The translations under genes were made by a program, and so were the position numbers. The notes beneath the pieces are model-generated. The model saw nothing but the letters and a program-made list of their open reading frames with translations. It did no database searches and had not been told where the DNA came from. Source: Pardosa pseudoannulata (taxonomy: Eukaryota > Arthropoda > Arachnida > Araneae > Lycosidae). From it: a stretch of 64,000 nucleotides of DNA. Within the stretch, counting starts at the first letter, position 1. Each line of letters starts with the position of its first letter. Shown here one piece after another: positions 12,565 to 25,363 of the stretch. The stretch spans positions 23,533,491-23,597,490 of the forward strand of contig CM063504.1 in assembly GCA_032207245.1 (NCBI GenBank), written 5' to 3'.

Positions 12565-13269
12565 ATGAATTTTTTAATAATTCTCTTCTGTACTAGTAAA
12601 AATATTTAAAAAATATTTAAAGCCAAATCTACCAATTCAGTCAATTAATCGGTTACTTTTAAAAAATGAAATGTTTGACAGTAAATTTCAGCTAGTTACA
12701 TATAAAAAAAATCTATTGATTTAATATTTATCAGATGTTCAGAAAAAAATTTTATAAAAATAAAAAAACATATTTGGCAATATTATAAGAATTTTTTAGA
12801 AAAACATTCTAGAAAAATTTTTATAAACGAAAATGTCGAAAACAGAAATTTTAGGGACTATATTTTGTTATATTTTAAATTTCATTGAGATTGTCGTAAA
12901 AAATATTATTTTGAAATGTCATTTTAAATCAGAAAATCTAACATTTTTAAATTAAAATTTAAAGTGTGTATAAATAAAAAAATTTTAGGAGAATAAAAAA
13001 CGCAATAAATAGATATTTTTTATATTATTGATAAAAATTTTAAATTTTAAATATTAATATTAAAATCTATTGAAATTTTTATATTGAAATTATTGTTAAA
13101 TTAAATTTAATATCATAAAATGAAAATTGAAATTAAAATTAAATATTTTGCTTCGTTAATCCTTAAGTTCACTGTGCAGTTTTAAAACTAAATTTTAATT
13201 TTTTTGATCGATTTGCATGAAAACGCAATATACATAAAATTTTAATCTCATATTATTTGATGTAAAATA
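12565..13269. other. Very AT-rich DNA, no feature seen
   Basis: Sequence is dominated by A and T runs without a clear repeat unit or frame. Confidence 0.5.
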
Positions 13270-14315
13270 TTGAAATTAAAATATTAAAAATAAAATATTG
13301 AAACTAATATTAAATTAAAATACTGAATAGTATGATAAAATATTGAAATTAAAATTGAATTAAAATATTCAATATTAAAATAAAATATTGAAATTAAAAT
13401 TAAATTAAAATATTGAAATTAAAATTGAATTAAAATATTGAAATTTAAAGTAAAATATTGAAAATAAAATATTGTTTTGGATAATTTTAACTATCGATTG
13501 CTAGAATATTTCTTTAATTTTAAATACTTCAGAGGTATTCCTTTTACAAAGAGTGGAGTAAACTTTATTTTCGGGATATTTTATAAAATTTAGAATAGAA
13601 CTTCTTTAAATTCGGAACATGTTAAAAGGAAGCTACAGTAGATTTTTAACTATTCATTTCTGTTTTATAGATTATCTGAAAATTGAATTAAAATATTAAA
13701 TAATATAATAAAATATTGAAATAAAAATTGAATTAAAATATTGAAATTAAAATTGAATTAAAATATTGAAATGTAAAGTAAAATACTGAAAGTAAAATAT
13801 CGTTTAGGATATTTTTCACTATCGATTGCTAAAAAATTTCTTGATTTTTAAATACTTCAGAGGTATTCCTTTTACATAGAGTGGGGTAAATTTTATTTTT
13901 AGGATACTTTATAAAATTTAGAATAGAACTTCTTTGAATTCGGAACATGTAAAAAGGAAGCTATAAGTAGATTTTTAACTATTCCTTTCTGTTTTATAGA
14001 TTATCTGAAATATGAATTAAAATATTGAATAGTATAATAAAATATTGAAATAAAAATTGAATTAAAATACTGAAATGTAAAGTAAGATACTGAAAGTAAA
14101 ATATTATTTCGGATATTTTTAACTATCGATTGCTATAATATTTCTTGATTTTTAAATACTTCAGAGGTATTCCTTTTACATAGAATGGGGTAAACTTTAT
14201 TTTTAGGATATTTTATAAAATTTAGAATAGAACTTCTTTAAATTCGGAACATGTAAAAATGAAGCTATAGTAGATTTTTAACTATTCATTTCTGTTTTAT
14301 AGATTATCTGAAAAT
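13270..14315. repeat. Tandem repeat, period about 303-329 bp, three copies
   Basis: A unit of TTGAAATTAAAATTGAATTAAAATA-type short repeats followed by a complex part (TACTTCAGAGGTATTCC, then GAACTTCTTT, then ATAGATTATCTGAA) occurs three times. The shared GATTATCTGAA ends fall at 13670, 13999 and 14302. The first 13270-13450 is an expanded run of the short AATATTGAAATTAAA motif. Confidence 0.85.
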
Positions 14316-14439
14316 TACTTTTATCAAAAATTATAGATTATAGTCTTCAAATCATTTACTTATTTAAACCAATGTTTATTAATTGCACGACGTAGTACAT
14401 GAATTTCTAAATTATAAGAGGATTGGTAAGTTTATAGGG

Positions 14440-14600
14440 CTATAATATACTGTTTTGCTACATGAGGTTAGACAGATCAGGACTTACTTCTCAAAGCTGA
14501 ATAAAAACAGCTATGATATTCCATGCCCGCAGTGGGACTCGAACTCCATTACGATTTCCGTTACAGAAGGACAGTGCCATATAATATGGCCATCGACTAG
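14440..14600 (-). mobile_element. tRNA-derived SINE, family 1, diverged
   Basis: The minus strand has GGAGTTCGAGTCCCACT (B-box-like, complement of about 14532-14548), then ..CAGCTTTGAGAAGTAAGTCC and ATGTAGCAAAACAGTA. These correspond in order to the family 1 tail at 6.3 and 16.8 kb. Confidence 0.65.
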
Positions 14601-14604
14601 TCGA

Positions 14605-16195
14605 TTAGTAATTTTTTTTATAGTTTAAGTATATTTTTATAAATTTATGGTATAATATATAAGTAATACACAAAACACATAGTACCTTTTATAAATTATT
14701 GCACAAAAAAACTTGTAACTTAAAGCTTTCTTATATTCACAGAAGAGTAATAACTTATTTAAATGTGTCTTTAACTATTTTTAATAAACTACATGTTTAA
14801 ATATCATTTAAAATAAAAATAATAAAATATAAACATTTTAAATATATAATTTTTTATACAAGTAGAATGTAAAACTAATTAATTCTGCCATCTTTCAATT
14901 AGAAGGGAAGAAATAATTTCGAAACGCTTTAAACATTTATAGAGTAGGAAACTCATTTCAAGTCATAATTCGATGTAGTTTTAATGTATAATTGGTATTT
15001 ATTAAATTCGTAGTAGAATGATGTAAATTCTTAAATATTTTTCTGTTTCTCATTTATTCAAAAATATAAATTAATATCATTTTATGTAAAGAAATGAATT
15101 TTTTTTACTATGTGATCGAAATGGAAGGCCATAATAGCCTTAAGGGACTTGTAAAATTCTTTGGAATAAAACTCATTTTAAAAACCGAACATTAAAATAT
15201 TTCTGTAATGATGTCATTTTTTAAGTCAGTTACAAGTTTTTTCAAATCAATTTTTTTGCAATCGAATAAATATTTTATTACATTTTGAAATATTTGTAAA
15301 TTCTTGTTTTACGAATTAAAAATTATCATTTCACAATCTTGTGTTATGCATTTTCTAGCTGTATTATTTTGTGTTTTCATTATCGATTAAAGCGTTTTTA
15401 ATAAAAATGGAAATTTTTTTTCTTTAAGTAATATTTCTAGAGTTAGAGTGCATAATACTGTGAAACAACAGAAAAATATTTTGTAAATTATATTTAGTGT
15501 AAGTGGAATTCAACACGCCTTATTTCTTTTTATATAATAGCAAAAAAAGAAGTAGAAATGAAGCAATTCGCTAATTTAAAAATATACTGGAAATATTTTC
15601 AAAGATTGTTTTGCTTCACTCAATTTTTAAAAAATATTGCATTTTAAAGGAAAAAAGAACGTTGAATTTCAAATTTTTAAATTTTTAAATTTTAACTATA
15701 TTTTTATAATAAGAATATATAATCTTGTAACTTGAAACATATAAGATACTTAAAGTATTAGAAAATAAATTTTTGATACAAATGCGAGACACAGTATTCC
15801 TACAACAATATTCCTTAAAATACCCCTAGTGTATAATATACTAACCAATTAGCTTTTATTTTTTCCTCTCATCTTTATTATTTATATAACAAAAAAAGTT
15901 AAGTTAAAACTATTTATTTAATACAATTATATAATTTTTTAGCAAACATGTTTGCCGTTTGACGGTATTAAATCCTCTGCAACTGGCGAAAATACTTTGC
16001 AATTTTACAGGATACCCAGTGATTCGACAGACGCATTGATAGTCAATATCCATAATTTCAAATAAGAAATGCATAAAACTGAAGTTACTTAATCCAGTAC
16101 AAAAGTTTTCAAACTGAAAAATGACAGAAAAAAAGTTTTCAATGCAGTAAAACGATCAGGTTATTTGAAATATATATCTTTGGATACGTAAACGC
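14605..16195. other. AT-rich DNA, no feature seen
   Basis: No coding, terminal-repeat or tandem structure could be supported. Confidence 0.5.
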
Positions 16196-16197
16196 AT

Positions 16198-16325
16198 ACC
16201 TACCGCAGGACCTACTGCTTAAAGCAGATTTCGCACAACTGTGAGCATGTTTACCATTGTTGGGGTTCGCACCCACTAACAGTGTTCCTTGAAAGCAGTG
16301 CCATCGTTCTGCTAAACATTGTTAT
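16198..16325 (-). mobile_element. tRNA-derived SINE, family 1, fragment
   Basis: The minus strand reads GGTGCGAACCCCAACAATGG, a damaged B-box area. It is followed by CTGCTTTAAGCAGTAGGTCC, the conserved core of family 1. The 3' tail is missing. Confidence 0.5.
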
Positions 16326-16797
16326 TAAATATGAAGAATTTATTGCTTTATTAAGAAATCATTCTAGTAATGACATCCAATTTGCATCTTAAGCTGCACC
16401 ACATTAATCCATTTTATCCATAATTTACATTCAGAACTGAGCAATAGCTCGTCAAAGCGTTGTTTTAATCAAATAGCTTCTGTATTAGCACAGAAAACCA
16501 TGAGCATACCAAAATATATGCACGAATAAATCATATATATTAAGGTAATATACGTAAATTATACTAGAGAAAGTAGCAAAAACTTACTTTTTGGTGGTAT
16601 GCATAGAAAACTGCAGTTTTTGTTTATGGCCAGTTAAAAATATGGCTGAATTGGTAGAATATCTCACAATCACCAAATGTGCTTTATTTATCACTTTAAT
16701 TAAAATGTCGGCTATAGTGCGATTTAGACAGTACTAAAACATAAGCTACCTTCATCTAACTATGTAATTTATGCTTATACTAGTATTTGGTTGACTG

Positions 16798-16960
16798 GCT
16801 GGTTTAAAGCGTTACGGTGTACTGTTTTGCAACTCCAGGGCTACTGAGACCTGCTATTCAAAGCCGATTCCGAATGGCTATGAACATTTATCCCATCTCT
16901 GGGATTCAAAACCAGGAACTCCGGTACCGAAGCACATTGGGCCACTGTCCAGCTAATTAC
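16798..16960 (-). mobile_element. tRNA-derived SINE, family 1
   Basis: On the minus strand the order is GACAGTGGCCCAATGTGC, the B-box region TGGTTTTGAATCCC, CATTCGGAATCGGCTTTGAA, CAGGTCTCAGTAGCCCTGGAG and a TTTAAACC end. This matches the copy at 55.0 kb throughout its length. Confidence 0.7.
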
Positions 16961-16964
16961 AAGT

Positions 16965-18165
16965 TGAATGTTTTAAATATTGAAATTTAAAATCTTTTGT
17001 CTCCACAAGCAAGCGAAAGTAAAAGATGAAAATTTTACTGGTAACATAAATCCCATTAAAAAAGCTTAATAAGGTAGTTCTAATGGTTAAAAGAAAAAGC
17101 AAACCATTAGCATTCGTTAATTTAACATTTTTAAAAATGGAAAATAAAAGTTGAAGTAAAATTTCACATTAACCTTTGACATTTTACTTTCTATAATCTC
17201 CGATTTAGAATTAAATTTTTCTTCATTCATCGGCTTATTTAAATTAGTGTTAAAGTATTATCAAGGGCTAAATAGGGAAAGAGAAAAGCAAACAAATTCC
17301 ATTAAAGTCTCATATTTTTAATATATAAATAAAAGAAATTTTATTCTGAAAAGGATTATTATAAGCTCAATAATAAATAATGTTTAAGTAATGGATTAAA
17401 GATTATTTTAAATAAAATTGAAAGAAAAGAAATTCTCCAAAAGAATGTTTTACGTAAATTAAAAATATATTAAATTAAATTGAAAGATTTTTTTGAAGAA
17501 GACCGTTAAATAAAACATAATTTCTACATAAAAGCTTTTGAGCTAGCATATACGATAGAAGGTCTAATTTTTAAATCCAGAAATATCTGTCTTTTACAGT
17601 CGGATCTAACACTATATTATTTATAAAAGTATATCCTCCGGATAAATTTATGGACATATTAATGTGATATTCAAGTCATAGCAACATTCTTAGCATTGAC
17701 AAATTTGCAACACAAGTGTCGATCATTTTAACAAATGAAACGTGTTTACATAGATATTTGTCCTTTCCGATTGTTACCATTTCTACATACGAATATAATA
17801 CTTGTGCTGCCATCTATTGTAGCGCAAGGGAAACAGTTGATTAAAATGATTCATGCATGAAATACTTATTTTTACCACCTTCTTTCTCAATCCACATATG
17901 ATTGGGGGATATGAAGGACTAAATTCAAACATCGGAGCAGTTTGCAAATATTGAAAAACTAGGAGAAACCCACAAAAAATACTAGAAAAAAAATATTAAA
18001 AGTTTTGAAATTCACGACAAGCAATAGAAGATATTTTTGTTTTAAGAAATGAGGGTATAGATTAAATATTTGCTATATAGAATAAATTTTAATGAGCTTT
18101 TCATATTCAGATTTTCTATATTTAATATTTCATAAAGTTAAAAATTGACATGGAAATAAAAAATT
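16965..18165. other. AT-rich DNA, no feature seen
   Basis: No recognisable gene or repeat unit. Confidence 0.5.
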
Positions 18166-18695
18166 TTTATTATTTATATATATAAAAAAAGAATTTTTTT
18201 CGGGGAGAATGCAAAGTCTTCATCCAAGGTACTGAACTCTTTTAGACTCATTGTAAATTTTTATTACACACACACTCATACATACAAAGTACATACATAC
18301 ATACATATTACATAAGTCTTATCCATCCATAGTTTCGAATAATTATATAAATATATCATGAAACATGTCAGCCGTGCGGTACGTAATGACATTGTGTCTG
18401 TAAAATTATATTTGAACACCCAAATGATTTTTATTTTACCCTCCAAATTCTGAAACAAGGTTTAAGTTTTCCTAGTAAATATTAAATTTACGCTCCAGTT
18501 CTTATCATACCAATTTAAACCCAATTCATTTTATAAATAATTAGGAAAATGAGTAAATATTGAGAAAGGAACTATGATATATTCTTTTATAATTATTTTA
18601 CTAAATTCAAACCATGTATAACGACAAAATTGGAATACAGTATGTTGTAGTCGATAATTTATAAGCTACCGTTTTGTAGTAGCAAATTAATTCTT

Positions 18696-18896
18696 CTAGT
18701 TTTTATAATTTAAATCTTCATTCACGGTTTTAGTCATGACAATATGAACAGAAATTAATGCTAAATTTGTTAACCTCCTGTGATTAGATTTAATGTGAAG
18801 AAATGTTTTTACACTTTTCATCGATGAAAACCATTTTTCTACACTGGCAGTGGATACTTGTAATGCCCAAGTTAAAAAAAATCTTGTGATACACAC
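18696..18896 (-). pseudogene. hAT transposase C-terminal dimerisation fragment
   Basis: A 66-residue open frame contains STASVEKWFSSMKSVKTFL followed by RRLTNLALISVH. This follows the hAT C-terminal (dimerisation) pattern, in which S.ASVER.FS...IK..LR and RL..L..ISI are conserved. Catalytic residues lie upstream in the intact family and are not present. It sits in unit 1 of the tandem array; a second copy lies at 21590-21790. The closest style is the ZMYM1-like hAT group, but that detail is inference. Confidence 0.7.
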
Positions 18897-19127
18897 AATG
18901 AAAAGTTTTCCGGGAAAATTTAGATCACCTGCCCTTTCCCTATAAATATGTCCTTGGAAACATATTTATTGGAAAAGATGACTATATTTATACGGAAAAT
19001 ATAATTTTTAGCGTAATATATTTATAGGGATATATTACGATAAAAAAGAAACAGGCCGAGCTATAAATATAAAGCGAAAGTACTTTGAACTTTCATCCCA
19101 TACACACACAATCAAAGTACAAATATA

Positions 19128-19134
19128 TATATAT

Positions 19135-19219
<85 letters not shown>
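19128..19219. repeat. (CA)n(TA)n microsatellite
   Basis: A CA run (about 19139-19180) passes directly into a TA run (about 19181-19219), inside unit 2 of the tandem array. Confidence 0.95.
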
Positions 19220-19220
<1 letters not shown>

Positions 19221-21589
19221 TTCTGCACTACTGTACTATATACTACTTTATTTACTTCCACACAACTATACTATATACTTATTATATATACTTTCACACT
19301 ACTATACTATATACTACTTTATTATATATACTTCCACACTACCATACTAAATACAACTTTATTATATATACACAATTTTTCATACATACAGAAATACGTA
19401 GTGAAACGAATAATCAACGCTGTACGTACGTTCATTGTATTTTGAAAAATACATTTGCACCCACAATGTGTCTTTTAATTTAATCTCCAAGTTCTTATAA
19501 AGTTTAAATTCCACTGGTTAATACTGGAACATATTTAATTTAAGCTGTAGTACTTACTAGACGAATTTAAACTTAAGTAATTGTATGGAAAAGTAAGAAA
19601 ATAAAAAAAAATATCGAGAAACTAGTTATGACATATTCTTTTATTTTTCTTTTAGAAAACTAGTACTTGGATAACATCAAAAATCGAAAGCCGTATGGCG
19701 CAATCAGTAATTTATAATCTACTATTTCATATTGTACATTAAAACTTGTACAGATTTTTTATTTGGGTATTATGATAATTATTTTTTTTTTAATTTACAG
19801 GTCTACTTCGAATTTTATCATAGAAAAATAGACAGAATCATTTTTTCTGGGAAAGTCCAAACTCTAAAACCAAAGTACTGAGCTTTCAATATCATAAAAG
19901 TTCATCACATACACACACATACAAAGTACAAACATACATATATACATACACACATATATATACTTCTACACTACTGTATTATGCACTACTTTATATACCT
20001 CCACACAACTATATTATATACTATTTTATTATATATACTTCCCCACTACTATACTATATACTACTTTATTATATATATATATACAAACTACTATGCTATA
20101 TGCTATTTCATTATATATACTTCCACACTACTATACTATATATTACTTTATTACACATACTTACACTACTGCACTACATACTACTTAATTATACTTCCAC
20201 ACAACTATACTATATACAACTTTATTATATATACTTCCACAATTTTTCATACATACAGAAATACGTAGTGAAAAGAATAATCAACGCTGTAAGTACGTTC
20301 ATTGTATTTTGAAAAATACATTTGCACCCACAATGTGTCTTTTAATTTAATCTCCAAGTTCTTATAAAGTTTAAATTCCACTGGTTAATACTGGAACATA
20401 TTTAATTTAAGTTATAGTACTTACTAGACGAATTTAAACTTAACTAATTTTATAGAGAGTAAGAAAATTAAAAAGTATTGAGAAAGTAGTTATGACATAT
20501 TCTTTTATTTTTCTTTTAGAAAACTAGCACTTGAATAACAGCAAAAATCGAAATATGGCGCAATCAGTAATTTATAATCTACTATTTCATATTGTACATT
20601 AAAACTTATTTTTTATTTGGGTATTATGATAATCATTTTTTTAAATTTACAGGTCTACTTCGAATTTTATCATAGAAACATAGACAGAATCATTTTTTCG
20701 GGGAAAGTCCAAACTCTAAAACCAAAGTACTGAGCTTTCAATATCATAAAAGTTCATCACATACACACACATACAAAGTACAAACATACATATATACATA
20801 CACACATATATATACTTCTACACTACTGTATTATGCACTACTTTATATACCTCCACACAACTATATTATATACTATTTTATTATATATACTTCCCCACTA
20901 CTATACTATATACTACTTTATTATATATATATATACAAACTACTATGCTATATGCTATTTCATTATATATACTTCCACACTACTATACTATATATTACTT
21001 TATTACACATACTTACACTACTGTACTATATACTACTTAATTATACTTCCATACTACTATACTATATACAACTTTATTATATATACTTCCACAATTTTTC
21101 ATACATACAGAAATACGTAGTGAAACGAATAATCAACGCTGTAAGTACGTTCATTGTATTTTGAAAAATATATTTGCAGCCACAATGTGTCTTTTAATTT
21201 AATCTCCAAGTTCTTATAAAGTTTAAATTCCACTGGTTAATACTGGAACATATTTAATTTAAGTTATAGTACTTACTAGACGAATTTAAACTTAACTAAT
21301 TTTATAGAGAGTAAGAAAATTAAAAAGTATTGAGAAAGTAGTTATGACATATTCTTTTATTTTTCTTTTAGAAAACTAGCACTTGAATAACAGCAAAAAT
21401 CGAAAGCAATATGGCGCAGTCAGTAATTTATAAACTACTATTTTCTATTAAAACCCGTGTAAGTTTTTTGGGGGGTATTATGATATTTTTTATTAAATTT
21501 ACTAGTCTACGTCGAATTTTATCATACAAACATAGTCAGCAATTAATTCTTTTATTCTTTAAATTAATTATTTTAACTTTTAAATCCAG

Positions 21590-21790
21590 ATTGTTCAAAC
21601 CTTCATCCGCATTTATAACTATGCACTTAATGTAATGTTAAACTTTTCACCCTCATGTGACCGATTCTAATGCCAAGAAATGTTTTTACTATTTTCATGA
21701 TTGAAAAATATTTTTCAATGCTTTCTATGGATACTAATGATGCACACAAATTTTAATAATTTTGAGGAATCTAGTAATGCATACATTGAG
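21590..21790 (-). pseudogene. Second hAT dimerisation fragment, disrupted
   Basis: The minus strand encodes ESIEKYFSIMKIVKTFLGI, the same region as the copy at 18696-18896, then loses the frame with stops. It belongs to unit 4 of the tandem array. Confidence 0.6.
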
Positions 21791-22029
21791 AATATTTCGT
21801 AGAGACTACAGACCTTCCCCTCTGCCATAAATAAGTTATCGATACAAGTCATATAACGAGGGACAATTGTACTTCTCTAATCGTATTGAAAATTCAACCC
21901 GTCTTCTAGAATTCCAGATACAAATACTGCTATTTGTCTCATGTAAATAACCGAGAAAAGCTGAATCCTCGAAACATTATCAGACCGAAAATATAACCTC
22001 AGAAGCACAATAAACTCTGATACACGAGA

Positions 22030-22250
22030 CTTCTGGCAAGCGTTTTATTGGTGATTCTAAAATGAAGATGTATAGGTTACCATCCACCAGAATAAGTGGT
22101 GAGGGAATACTCGCAGGCAGGAGGATTCATGGAAATGTAAGTAAATATATATCCCTCGGTTTTTCTGGTCAGAACTTTGAACCGCCGAGAATGTGGGTAA
22201 AAGTTCTTATTACACTAAAGCAGATGCCTCCGTACACGCTGTCATAAATT
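22030..22250 (+). other. Short frame ending in a strong splice-donor-like site
   Basis: The frame from the ATG at 22062 encodes MKMYRLPSTRISGEGILAG and then RRIHGN. It runs straight into GTAAGTAAAT at about 22138, a textbook donor sequence. Composition is less AT-rich than the flanks. I do not recognise the peptide. It may be a host exon, a fragment of an unrecognised repeat, or chance. Confidence 0.2.
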
Positions 22251-22254
22251 TTTA

Positions 22255-22716
22255 TTGTTATTGATATTTACAGTGCGTTCACAATAGGTTACGGTGATGA
22301 AAGGTCATAGGATATGAGGAGGAGGAGGGGAAGAGGGATACTGTAAATCTACACGCCATTCTTGTAAATCAAGTAGATGATATGAAAGTTTTGACCTGGA
22401 AGATCAAGTAATGGAAACTTCATTTTATTTACGTGTACTGTTTTGTAGGTATCGCGTTTGGTTTTACTCGTAATATGTAGATTCTTATGCAACAAACGGG
22501 GAAAATTTAGTATCCATTGGGGAAGAATTAAACATTGCTTCTGGCGTACTTAATATGCACGAAAATGGTGCTTGAATCCTTATGAATGCGTTGCCCTTTT
22601 TGGTTTTAAAACGAGAAAAATACGTTAGGCAGAATAGCATTTAATTAAAAGAGGAATAGAAGTTTATGCAAGGCTTTTAATCAGGATGATATACAAGCAT
22701 GCATATACATACATAC

Positions 22717-22717
<1 letters not shown>
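22255..22717. other. No feature seen
   Basis: Contains one purine-rich patch (about 22318-22340) and otherwise nothing that can be supported. Confidence 0.4.
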
Positions 22718-22789
<72 letters not shown>

Positions 22790-22795
22790 GTTGTT
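22718..22795. repeat. (TA)n microsatellite, left flank of the mariner
   Basis: A TA run that abuts the mariner inverted repeat, so the element inserted into a TA-rich target or the tract expanded after insertion. Confidence 0.95.
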
Positions 22796-24075
22796 CGGAA
22801 AGTCATTTCGTTTTTTTTGGGGAACATGAAAGACAGTTTTCGTATAATGAATAAATATTTTATTAAATTATATATTGGCCATTCTGGTCCAACACCTTTT
22901 GCCATCTTTCTGGTAGTAGCATAATTCCACGCTCATAAAATTTTTGGTCTTTGCTGGCAAAAAACTGATCGAGGTGGTTTTTGACCTCCTCATTTGAGGT
23001 GCAGGTTTTTACCGTCTAAAAATTTTTGGAATGACCGAAACAAATAATAATCCGATGGTGCCTGGTCTGGAGAATTTGGTGGGTGTGGTATTGTATCCCA
23101 TTTAAGCTGTAAAAGCTTTTGGTGAGTGACCAAACTTGTGTGAGGTTTCGCGTTGTCTTGGTGAAACAGTACACCTTTCCTGTTGATTAGTTCTGACCTT
23201 TTCTGTTGAAGTTCATCATTCATTTTGTCCAGCTGATGACAGTAGACTTCCGAATTAATCGTTGTGTTATCCGGTAAAAGCTTAAAAACAACGATTCCTT
23301 TAAAATCCCACCAAACAGACAGCATCACCTTTTTTTGGTGAATATCGACTTTGGAAATGGTTTGAGCCGGTCCATCTTTTTTACTCCATGACCTCTTGCG
23401 TTTGACGTTGTTGTATATAACCCATTTTTTGTCCCCAGTGATGATGTGCTTCAAAAACGGATCATTTTCGTGACGTTTGAGAAGCGAATCGCAGACGTCA
23501 ATGCGGCGACACAGATTTCTCTCTGTGAGAATATAGGGAACCCATACATCGAGCTTCGAGGATAATACCAGGCCTTTCAAGTGGTCATAAACTGTTGAAT
23601 TTGATAAATTTAACCTCAATCTGATCTCACGTGTTGTTATTCGCCGGTTCGCATCAACTAATGCCTTTATCGCGTCTTTATCAGCTTCCACCGGACTTCC
23701 CGAACATGGTGCAGCTTCGACATCAAAATTGCCGGATCGAAATTTAGCGAACCAGTTCTGGCACTGGCGTACTGTCAACACACCTTCTCCATACACATCG
23801 GTCAATTTTTTTTCTGGCTTGAACAGCATTTTTACCCTTTCTTTAGTAAAACAGTAAAATATGTCGAAAATTCTGCTTATCGCTCTCCATATTTAAGAGG
23901 GTACCAACCAAAAACTACTGCGTAGAATTAATTGGAATTTTTCACACACAAGCCTTGCTATATGAGCTATCAAAGCATATAAAAATTATACGGCTTAAAT
24001 GTGAAGTTGGGTGAAAAAAAATACAATTAAATCCTCTGAGGGAAAAAACGAAATTACTTTCCGAACAACCCAATA
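22794..24075 (-). mobile_element. mariner element, complete with both inverted repeats
   Basis: The element occupies 22796-24073 (1278 bp) between TA dinucleotides (22794-22795 and 24074-24075). Both ends read TTGGGTTGTTCGGAAAGT and continue as inverted repeats of about 31 bp with one mismatch (AGTCATTTCG against AGTAATTTCG). Length and structure match a full mariner. The near-identity of the ends suggests a fairly recent insertion. The transposase reads on the minus strand and is damaged. Confidence 0.95.
22863..23890 (-). pseudogene. mariner transposase, broken by one stop and two frameshifts
   Basis: The original start is best placed at the ATG complementary to 23888-23890 and the stop at 22863-22865, about 341 residues, the usual mariner size. 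Visible in order are: the helix-turn-helix DNA-binding region (RQCQNWFAKFRSGNFD), the linker WVPYILTE, and a D,D34D catalytic set. These are ITGDKKWV, HQDNAKPH, and PSDYYLF 34 residues after the second Asp, all in one 279-residue open frame (22990-23829). Damage: an in-frame TAA at 23843-23845, a one-base slip in the A-run near 23805-23815, and a one-base slip near 23000. The C-terminal segment, ending ..QNGQYII, lies in the shifted frame. The motif usually written YSPDLAP reads NSPDQAP here. It cannot make a full transposase as it stands. Confidence 0.9.
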
Positions 24076-24079
24076 TATC

Positions 24080-24114
<35 letters not shown>

Positions 24115-24136
24115 GTGTGTGTGTGTGTGTGTGTGT
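24076..24136. repeat. (TA)n(GT)n microsatellite
   Basis: TA repeats followed by a GT run (24113-24136), lying between the mariner and dispersed repeat family A. Confidence 0.9.
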
Positions 24137-24628
24137 AACTTCACGATGGGTGGTTAATCAAGGTTCATAAAAATGACACCAGTTTAGTCAAGACCTTTAT
24201 TAGCAGAACGTTGAAGGACATGTTCCCACTTCATTATAGGAACAGGACAAACTAAGGGTCAGCTAACATGAAGTTATAAGTGAAAGGCCCCTTAACACCT
24301 GGGTCAACATCTCAGTCAAAATCTCTGTGAGAAAATCTCTATTAAAATCTGATCCGATAGCGTGCATATCCTTTTTTTGGGATTTTCCTTAATTGGCCAG
24401 TAGGACAATTTAGAGTTATAATTGGTCAAACCCCTTCTCTGAGGGCGTGAACTGTATCCCCAGTGGTCAATTTCGGTTAGGTGTTAAAAAGAGGAAAGCA
24501 AAGGGGTTCGGGGGGTTTTTGCTCTTGACTTAAGATTTGAAATCCCCTGAGAATTTTCTGGGGCCGCCTTTGCGGTTTGATACGAAATACTTACATTAGC
24601 TTCTCGACCTAGTTTACTTTTCGTTACA
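24137..24628 (+). repeat. Dispersed repeat family A, copy 1
   Basis: About 490 bp starting AACTTCACGATGGGTGGTTA and containing AAGTTATAAGTGAAAGGCC, TTAACACCTGGGTCAACATC, TTAGAGTTATAATTGG, GTTAAAAAGAGGAAAGCAAA and CCCCTGAGAATTTTCT. The same order of blocks occurs at 57188-57661 (plus) and 30011-30438 (minus). All three copies are bordered on both sides by dinucleotide microsatellites. No protein frame was recognised and no inverted ends were seen. Confidence 0.8.
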
Positions 24629-24670
24629 CACACACACTTACATATATATGTATATGTGTGTGTGTGTGTA
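24629..24670. repeat. (CA)n-(TA)n-(TG)n palindromic microsatellite
   Basis: CA repeats, a short ATATATGTATAT core, then TG repeats form a self-complementary tract that could fold into a hairpin. Confidence 0.85.
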
Positions 24671-24679
24671 ATCATGGTG

Positions 24680-25160
24680 AAAGTTATTCCGCCGATTACA
24701 CGAAATTATGAAGCCCTGATTAATTTTTCATTATTATTGGTGAATGAGTAGTTTAGTTAATAATCCTAAGTTTAAAGATGAAGTCGGGTCATTCCATGAC
24801 AAGACGCAGCAAGTCTCCCGTGGAACTTAACTTTTATTTAACACTTAAGAAAACGACATGTTACTCTGCAAGAACAGAGAAGAGAAAGATAAATGAAAAC
24901 AGTAGTTGAACCTCACAGCACGATGAGGTAGAGAATAATCCCAAGTAACTGCCAGCTTATTCAGAGAATTTAATAGTCAGGGAGGAACTTAGATAAGTGG
25001 AAAAAGTCTACCATTCCTGGAACAGCCAGCGTGGAATAGCTGGAAAGTGGTGACTGAACAGAAAATTTGTATTTAATTTAGAGTTAGCATTGAGAAATGC
25101 GTTGGAAGGATTCGAGTCGTAGACACTCCCTTAGATAAGATATTTTGGGGCTATAAAAAT
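24680..25160 (+). repeat. Dispersed repeat family B, copy 1
   Basis: This block shares ordered similarity with 34203-34690: GATGAAGTCGGG against GATGCAGTCGGG, CTTATTCAGAGAATTTAA against CTTACTCAGCGAATTTAA, and TTCGAGTCGTAGACACTCCC against GTCGAAGTCACTCC. Both copies are followed by a (TA)n tract. No coding frame was recognised. Confidence 0.6.
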
Positions 25161-25295
25161 AGATATGAATGAATTGATAAGGGGAAAATGAGAATTATGA
25201 GAATTATAGAAATATTTTAAGTACAATGATTTTGATATATTAAATGTATGTATATATACTCGCATTTACACATAAACGAGTAATATTAATACATG

Positions 25296-25297
<2 letters not shown>

Positions 25298-25355
<58 letters not shown>

Positions 25356-25363
25356 TATATTGC
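25298..25363. repeat. (TA)n microsatellite
   Basis: TA run with one TACATA interruption, downstream of family B copy 1. Confidence 0.95.

Larger units (their letters stand above)
18170..21850. repeat. Tandem array of four about 0.82-0.85 kb units derived from a hAT element
   Basis: Units begin near 18170, 19000, 19838 and 20690. Units 3 and 4 are spaced exactly 852 bp and are nearly identical for about 700 bp; unit 1 is the most diverged. Shared blocks in order are: a CACACACATACAAAGTAC start, a TACTTCCACACTACTATACT mini-repeat zone, CATACAGAAATACGTAGTGAAA, CAAGTTCTTATAAAGTTTAAA and CGCAATCAGTAATTTATAAT. Units 1 and 4 continue into a hAT transposase remnant, while units 2 and 3 lack it. The internal Tyr/Ile/His-rich open frames are repeat artefacts. 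Confidence 0.85.
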
